From NCBI GenBank assembly GCA_000181795.3, contig CM012955.1:10442101-10506100 (forward strand): a DNA stretch of 64,000 nucleotides. Reading direction: 5' to 3'. The number at the start of each line of letters is the position of its first letter. Positions within the stretch are counted from its first letter, which is position 1. Both the position numbers and the translations under genes were made by a program. Source of the stretch: Trichinella spiralis (taxonomy: Eukaryota > Nematoda > Enoplea > Trichinellida > Trichinellidae). This document shows, piece by piece, positions 56,894 through 64,000 of this stretch. Under the pieces are notes generated by a model. The model searched no databases and was not told the origin of the DNA. It saw nothing but the letters and a program-made list of their open reading frames with translations.

Positions 56894-59800
56894 TTTTCTG
56901 CACATCAGCAACGATATTCATGCTTGTATAAGGAACAACATGCATTAGAAATTTGATTATTTAGGATGCAAGTTTTTAAAGTTCTATATTTTGCTTTTCT
57001 TGAAATTCTTACTACTGCAACAACTGCTACCCTTTGACAAAGAAAAAAAGATACAATCAGCAATAATGGTAAACTAAATTTCTCACAAAATCAAATTCAC
57101 ATATTAAAAAAATGCTGCTTTTCTAAAATCTGCCCTTAAACAATAATAATAAAGAACAAATTGCTCAATCTTACATCATCATTAATCACCAAATTGGCAA
57201 GCTTAGGGTGCATATTCTCCAAAACATCGTAACAAAACGACAATATGCCCTCGTCCATCAAAAACGAAAATATAGCGCCGGATATTCTGTCGTTCATCTA
57301 CAAGTAATTATTGAATGCATTTTTACTGAAAAAATGAAAAAATTTCAGAAAAAGAAATGTACTCTATTCAGCAAGATGTTTATAAATCGCAGTTTTATTA
57401 GATTGGCCTCAGCTTCAGGCGTGCGCTGGCAAAACTGCAAAACATATTAAAATTATTCGAAAAAATATCAACCCAATAAGTCAAAACCGAACAGACAAAA
57501 CGTGATACCGAATTCTTGAAATTTATGAACGATATCCACCTCCGAACCAAACTCAGGAACGGTTTCGCATACTTCAGATTACTGACATCAACAGCAGAAA
57601 TCAACGCCAACAAGGTCTGCAGGGAAAAAAGCAAATTAATGCTCGTTTAAAGTTATCATCACTTTCACTTGCACACCGAATACCAGAACGAACAATAATA
57701 ATAACACAAATAAACTTTGCTAACAACCAACCTGCAGAAAAGGTACGTTTTCGACGCCGCTACATTCACCAAAATACGGTGTCAAATAATGCAACATCAA
57801 CAAAATATTAAACTGATAGCTGAAAAATATAAAACAAAAATAAACAATATTGAAACTTCAATAAAAATCTAGCCAAATATTACTTGTCGCTAGAAAAAAT
57901 AAGAAGACCTTTGTCCGCTAAACATAAAAGAATAAAAATCGATTATTCAACCAAAGGCTAAGCATAATTGAAAATGCAGTTTACTGTGCTCTCCGAGCGA
58001 TGTGAAATTGCTCGTGTCAACCATCAATCGGAAATTCGTTGAAGATCCTAAAATGCGTTTTTCATGCTCAGAGTTCACAGTTCGTAAATACAGCCATTGT
58101 TCACGTTTTTACCCTGCTGTTCTTCAGGAAACAGTACACTATGCGAATCATGATTTGATGCATGCTGTAAAAAAACAGTACAATACAGCAATAATATTAA
58201 TTTTGAAATAATCATATAAAAAACTTTTTACTCTTTTCATTTTCTGCAAATAATTACTGAGGGTGGAAAAGTTGTAGTTCACAATATCATCTTCCTTCAA
58301 GTTGATCACATCTACAGTGAAAAGTTCAGAACCATGCTCTTGACCATCCTGTGAATCTGAAACCTCTTCACATTGGATTATGTTTAAAAGAAATTATTTT
58401 TAACAAGCACCATGCATACAACAACAACATCAGATATTGCTAATTATTTTTTTTTATAAACGGTCATTCAAAAAACAAATATGATTTCACTTATTTACAT
58501 GAGAACCAAAAATGCTTCACACTGAACTTCACATTAAACAAAACAAAAAAAAGGAAGCAGAACAAAAAACATAACTGTAAACCTATAAAGTTTGATAAAA
58601 CAATTTTATTAATAAGCCAAAGTTGGCACTGTTTGAAAAATAACTTTACCTCCTTTTTCACAATAAAACTGCTTGTGACAAAAATAGCCTACTGCTTGTA
58701 AGACATTACGCTGTATAGCTTGACTGCACATGTATGACAGGTGTCTTTCCTGTAAAATTAAAACGGTGTTTTATACTATTTTTTTTACATACGGCGCACT
58801 TACTGTACGATCTCCAATCAACATATCACTGAGAATTGCACAGAACTTCTTCAACTGAGCAAAAGAAGCCAAATGCATAGACGAAAATAAAATGTCAACT
58901 ATGCAACCAACAAATGATTTCATATTATGAAAAACAACGGAACCGATAGGCGCTGTATCGGCAAAATGCTTTCTGCCGACAACCGCTTTCCAAAATAATA
59001 CCATTAGCCCATCGAGAAGCTGCGAATCGCCATTGTTTCCTCAAATGTAAATTGTAATAAATTATTAGCAGTATCAGTATTCATTAAATACATTCTTTTA
59101 CATATTATAAAAGAAAACTATATCAAAAAAAATTAACTCGACATTTTCTTTTTAGCAAAATAAATGTATACAACAATATAAGCAAAAGCATACTAAACAC
59201 AAGGCGCAAAAAATTCATCGGCCGTCTCTCAACCATTTTCCGTAGTCTTTTCACAATCATGTCCAAAATTTCCGGGTCAGGTAAGAGAAATTCCATTTCT
59301 TTAAGCATCTGCTTGTATATTCTCACTCTATTCATGTCCTCAAATTGACAAAAGATACAACATTAAAAATTAAAACGAAATTAAATAATTAATACATTAG
59401 TAGAGTATTATATAAGCAAATAACAACGACAATGAATAAAAATTTTAAAATTATAAATTCGCTTGCTTTGGTAAAATTATAAGCTTCAACTGGCATGGAC
59501 AGAAAATGATCGATGAAACATTTCGCTTGATTCTTCAAGAATAAAGTAGAATTGAATGTCAGAAGTTGATGGAATTTATCCAAATTCAAATTCAGATTTT
59601 TCTAAAAGAACAAAAAAAAGAAGATCAGAGACTGCATTCATAGACAAGTGAAGAAGAAGACTAATTAATTCAAAAAAAGTGATATACGAAAAAAAATTTC
59701 TTTCTCTCCTGCATGCCATCGTTCATGTGATAAAGTCGAAGAAAATTGCAAACCGCTCCCATAAGAAGCTCCGCTTTTTGCAAGCCAACACAAGCCATCG

Positions 59801-62800
59801 TGCACTGCTGCTTGCAATGCAATCCGTTGAAAAGTTCCAGCATTGCCGAATCATCTTTGCCGAAAGTTGAAAATTGTCTCGAATCCGTCAAATTGTCACA
59901 CAGTGCTGAGAGCTGCAATCTTTTGCTTCTACCGTATAAGTGAATCGAATGGACCATCATAATGTCACCGCTACATTCACCGACTAAAACACAAAAAAAA
60001 TATTATTAAAAAATAACTGTACACAACATGGAAACAAGCACAATTTCAGCATCGCAATTTATACCCACCCCAGAGTGTAATTTTTGAACAACAATTTATG
60101 GATTCTTCATAGGTCAAAGGGAAATCATACCAGCGTGAAACATCGCTGTTAACCTGAATAACACAAACATATATCAATTTACAAAAGCACCAACTTTTTT
60201 TTCTCCATCTTTTTCTCAGCAAATGCAATAAATTGAAAAATAGCCGATAAATACATATTTCAACTGGTTGGCTACTGCCAAAAAAGAAGGCACACTTTCT
60301 TTCTGGGAACAATCAATGTAAACTTTAACACCAGAAATCTCCATGCTTTTGTCAGTGTTACAAATGTGCAGCGTCGCAGCACCCGTTTTCTATAATAATA
60401 AAATAAAATAAAATAAAATAAACATGTAAAATAGGTACAGCCTTACTTTAACGAAATGCAATGGCTGCTTATTAATCAACCAGCCGCCAGTAGCAATATC
60501 CAGCACGTCTTCGCTGAATAACTGAATCAAATAAAAAAAGTAAAGCAAAAAACTGTGTTCACAATTTTCAACAAACTGTACAAACCTTCACATTATCCAA
60601 CAACGAACTTCGTTCGAATATATCTACCGGAGCAGGATACAAGCTCTTGCCTAATAAAAATATATGAAGATGAAAATGCAACAACAGAAATTTGTTAGAA
60701 TAATAATAATAATAATTAATAATCAAAATATCATACGGCAACTTAAAATGCTCGGTGCACATTCTTCGAGCTGATTAAACTGAGTACTGTACAGTGCGCT
60801 ACTTGTCAATGGAATTTCGCTCCAACAGTTTCTGTAATTGTCGTCCACGTTCCACAAAGTCAAGGAACAAGTTGCAGAGAGTGTTGCAATAACCGCACAC
60901 TTAAAAAGTTAAAGCACATTCCATGAACAAAGAAATACGATTACTTTACAACCAAATTATTCACCGGCTGCGTATGTTGTTCCCAAACGAGACAACTTTT
61001 CAAGTCCACAACCTAAATGATGAAGTGCGCAAAATAATGCAAATGTTGGGGAAAAAAATGTTCTGCTTCTTCTCTCACTCGTGGCGATGAAAAGAAGCAC
61101 TGCAGATCGACTAAAATCTGAGGCCCATCAAATTTGAGAAGAATTGGTCCAAACTCGACAGGTCTCGCACATATGAAACCGGGTAAATTGTCCACATCTT
61201 CCCAAGACTTAATGCTCACTGACTGCTTTCCGGTACTTCAAACAGTCAAATTATAAGAAAATGTATAAAAAGAATTTTTTTTGAAAACTGAACATCGTCA
61301 CAAACATACTCAGAAAGTTCGACGGTACGGATATTTCGCAACGATCCCATCGAAAAATTGCAATAATAATTTTTGCCTACAAAAGTAAAACATTTATTAA
61401 ACACACAAAGAAAAACAGTTGCGTTCAAAATTTTCACTTGTCAACTTTCAAAAAAATAAAATGAAAATTAAATTAATTCCACCTCTTGAAACTCATCAAT
61501 TTTAAGTAATGTTCACACAGTTTACATCTCAATGCTGCAATAAAAAATAATAAAATGTTACAACAGTGCACTTCATACCGTTTGAGTAGCCGAAAAACAG
61601 TGTAGATAAACAATGAGAATAGTGAACGGAAAGTCCACGGTTTTCCAATTTTTCAACGACCATATCTTGCCAATCAGGATGAGCAAATTTTAACGGATCT
61701 CGCAAATACTTCAACCTATCTTGCTTCGGAATTGTCTGACTTTGTCCCATCTTCTCCATGTATAAACATCCGTCACTGGACATGATAATTATAAATCGTG
61801 TTAGACATTTTTCTGACTGACAGTTTTCTTCTACAGAAAAGCCAAGATTAAAGAACTACATACACGTGAATGCAAATAAAACATCGCCATGTTTCTGCAT
61901 GGTGTTTTATTTGCATAATGTCATTTCAACAATAAAAACCGCAAATACCGTAATATGCTACGGTTGCATCAGCCACCGCTCCCGAGTACAGCCGATAACA
62001 ATACACTGGCAACTCGTAAGAGTACCATAAATAATAAACAGAAACTCTCTGAGTTGTAACTAGGACCACTTCAGAAGCTGAATTGGGCATCCAAAATGCC
62101 TAAAAATCGAAAAGAACATTTGGAAAAGGAAAAATTCGTAGAACAACAAAAAATCATAAAAGCAACTGATATTTTTTTGCTTACACGTCTGACGGTTTCC
62201 TCGTTGCCCATATTTAATTTCAACATTTTCTTACTGTCAAGCAGACCTTCGTAGTTCAGTGCAATAATAAAGACATCCTTAAATGAATAAATATCATTAT
62301 GCATAAATTTAATTTATTTCTCTTCTTTCATACATATGCGCCTCCAACTAAAAAAATCGCAGCGTTCCCATTAATGCCCTGGATGAAGGTCGGTTTGAAA
62401 GTCAATGATATTTCTAGCTCTTTCTGAAAGCACAAAATCATTTAAAACGCATCAAACTTCACAATTTTCATCTTCTATATTTTATCCATTTACCTCAACA
62501 TCGATTTTCAAATCCTCCAACTTATATTTCGAAGCTGCGCGTGATAAAGGGAACTTCACCGGAAATATAGTAATCTACAAAATATACATAACGATATATT
62601 TATGCTTTCGCTCGTGGTGATGCTAATTTCTTATATACACATACACATTTCTTATACGAAGAGACTGCAATTAAAGATTTGCGACTATTCAAAATACAAA
62701 ACTTATAAAAGTATTTATGTCGTTCAGAGGCACTTTCACTACAATTTCTACATAATAATAAATGATCATCATCCGACACGAATTTTTTTCTCCAAGCGGG

Positions 62801-64000
62801 TAATTGTGCCAATCGCATCTAAAAAAATATCACAATCAACATACAATGATGATAATAATAATGTAAATACAAATTACAGTAATTAAACGTGTCGTTTCAA
62901 AAGACTGTATTCTTCCTTGCATAAACTGAGAGAAAGATTCACTCAGTCGCTCCATATGCCCAACAGGCGTTATAGCTTCTTTTGTAACAATAATAGCCCG
63001 TCGCAACAAATGAAACAATCGTATCATAGATTTGTGAATGGTAGCAAAGTGGGCATTCTGAAAGTAGCAATGAATCATCATTTCCTCGTTACCTTGTTCG
63101 TTGGTTTTATATATACCTTATCTTTCAGAAATTCCTTTTCTGTTGTGAGTTCGCCAAAGCAAAATGCACAGTCCCCATCAAACAAGATTGTATTGGATTT
63201 GTTTTCGTCCTTCAATTCATGTATATTATTGGCATCCGATATTGTATGCACATTGCTGATTGCATCCATTTCGTGAAGATATTTAGAATAATAATATCTC
63301 CAATTTAAACTTGTCTAAAATAGTACAAAAATGTTCTTCTCATTAGTTCATTCAAAACTTAATCAAAAAAATACGTCAAAATGGAATGATATAAAAATAG
63401 AAATATGCATGTATGTATGTATAATATAAATCCAAGTAAAAAACTTAAAGTACACCATTTACCAAAACTTAATAAAAATAAAACAAACTACCAATTACAA
63501 TAGTAAAATAAGAAAAAAAAATACTTACTGCACAAAGCTCTTTCAAAGTGTCAGTACACTGGCAAAACATTTCTTCATTTCCGACATAGACAACATCATG
63601 ATTGTTGTGGCATTTTACTGCACATGCAGAACAAACTGTTGCCCATTTTCCATTCACACTGCAATCGTAACAATAATATTTCTTCTGATGACACATATGA
63701 CGGCCTGTAACTATAAATGAGCAACATCCTGTGCGTGTTGCTGCAAAACAGTCAATAGCAACAACCTTGCTCTCTAAAAAATTAAGAACGTATTTAGCTG
63801 TTTCAGCTGCATAAATATATGTATGTATGTGCATAACTTATTCAGTTTATGAATACAACTTACTTTCATAGTTCGTTTCTTGTACGTTCGTAACTGAATC
63901 TGAATCATCAGCAGAAGATATACATAGTTGCCCATTAGCAGAGGTATCTTTTCTAATCAAAAATGCGTCTTCAGGACCAATGAGAAATGAAAAATAGCAT
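46826..64000 (-). CDS. UBR4: E3 ubiquitin ligase UBR4 (p600/pushover), C-terminal part
   Basis: Giant N-recognin of the N-degron pathway. The gene runs off the right edge; only its 3' part is here, spread over many dozens of small exons. The first visible exon is 64000-63864. The UBR box is in 63773-63529: a Cys/His-rich region (CHQKKYYCYDC, CSACAVKCHNNHD, FCQC) that would bind N-terminal degrons. A beta-propeller-like WD stretch (SLTLWNVDD) lies near 60850. The zinc ribbon with four C-x2-C pairs (FNCENC, LCTGC, VCENC, LCKFC) is in 54601-54246. MRDIKNKICRDCEM and the YRIRGLSDGAGEEYVWEL region lie at 51100-50640. The C-terminal hemi-RING (CVICQEGF) is in 48766-48647, and its partner VHYQCH in 48578-48430. 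ESNMHLIPYMLY lies near 47890. The last two exons are 47222-47054 and 46896-46826. Human UBR4 has 5183 aa with the UBR box near 1660-1730, so roughly two thirds is present. No break was seen in the exons read, but I did not model every exon. Confidence 0.95.
47467..47516. repeat. (TATATG)n hexamer microsatellite in UBR4 intron
   Basis: About eight copies of the hexamer tatatg, with no interruption, within a UBR4 intron. Confidence 0.93.
49313..49334. repeat. (TA)11 microsatellite in UBR4 intron
   Basis: TA dinucleotide run. Confidence 0.93.
50543..50588. repeat. (TA)n microsatellite in UBR4 intron
   Basis: TA dinucleotide run of about 46 bp. Confidence 0.95.
50867..50890. repeat. (AT)12 microsatellite in UBR4 intron
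   Basis: AT dinucleotide run immediately next to an intron-exon border. Confidence 0.93.
53663..53729. repeat. (ATT)22 microsatellite in UBR4 intron
   Basis: About 22 uninterrupted ATT units. On the minus strand this reads as a poly-Asn frame, but it lies between two clear UBR4 exons (ending near 53618 and starting near 53820), so it is intronic. Confidence 0.95.
56849..56890. repeat. (CA)21 microsatellite in UBR4 intron
   Basis: Uninterrupted CA/AC dinucleotide run of about 42 bp. Confidence 0.96.
60391..60421. repeat. (AATAA)n pentamer run in UBR4 intron
   Basis: About five to six AATAA pentamers. Confidence 0.85.

Overview
The window is 64 kb of AT-rich, intron-rich animal DNA. Introns are mostly 50-60 bp with GT-AG borders, and exons are mostly 60-250 bp. 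The gene set includes animal genes (Golgi glycoprotein 1, stathmin, a SLC26 transporter, UBR4). This points to a compact-genome invertebrate. A nematode-like animal is plausible, but the sequence alone does not prove it, and the stathmin gene argues against a Caenorhabditis-like species. All gene models were read by eye: each exon was matched to the remembered human family member, and splice phases were checked so that every complete model closes to a whole number of codons.

Left part, plus strand: SPT16 of the FACT histone chaperone (1947-7494, 27 exons), a piggyBac transposase tail (8223-8432), the splicing factor YJU2/CCDC94 (9216-10476), a stathmin with an unusual C-terminal extension (10989-12277), 3.3 kb with no gene seen, then a SLC26 anion transporter (15617-19548). 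After these come a spacer with an orphan ORF and a clean hAT-type MITE with an 8-bp target duplication.

Middle: DNAJC11 on the minus strand (24430-21776) and GLG1/ESL-1 on the plus strand (25566-32210) are divergent across 1.1 kb. GLG1 carries a second, longer hAT-like element in an intron. The 6 kb from 32211 to 38187 hold a large inverted repeat with arms of about 0.8 kb. Its interior contains two tandem copies of a roughly 1 kb unit, each with a small basic/acidic leader ORF, and an assembly gap of 502 N.

Right part, minus strand: Aquarius/IBP160 (45009-38188, 25 exons, complete), then the C-terminal two thirds of the giant E3 ligase UBR4 (46826 to the window edge), from just upstream of its UBR box to the stop. 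UBR4 introns carry many microsatellites.

The genes are housekeeping genes of unrelated pathways (chromatin transcription, splicing, microtubules, anion transport, mitochondrial inner membrane, Golgi, N-degron degradation). I see no operon or defence-like cluster. YJU2 and Aquarius are both spliceosomal but lie 28 kb apart on opposite strands. The least explained parts are the long inverted repeat with its gap, the stathmin extension, and the GC-rich 968-nt exon in Aquarius.
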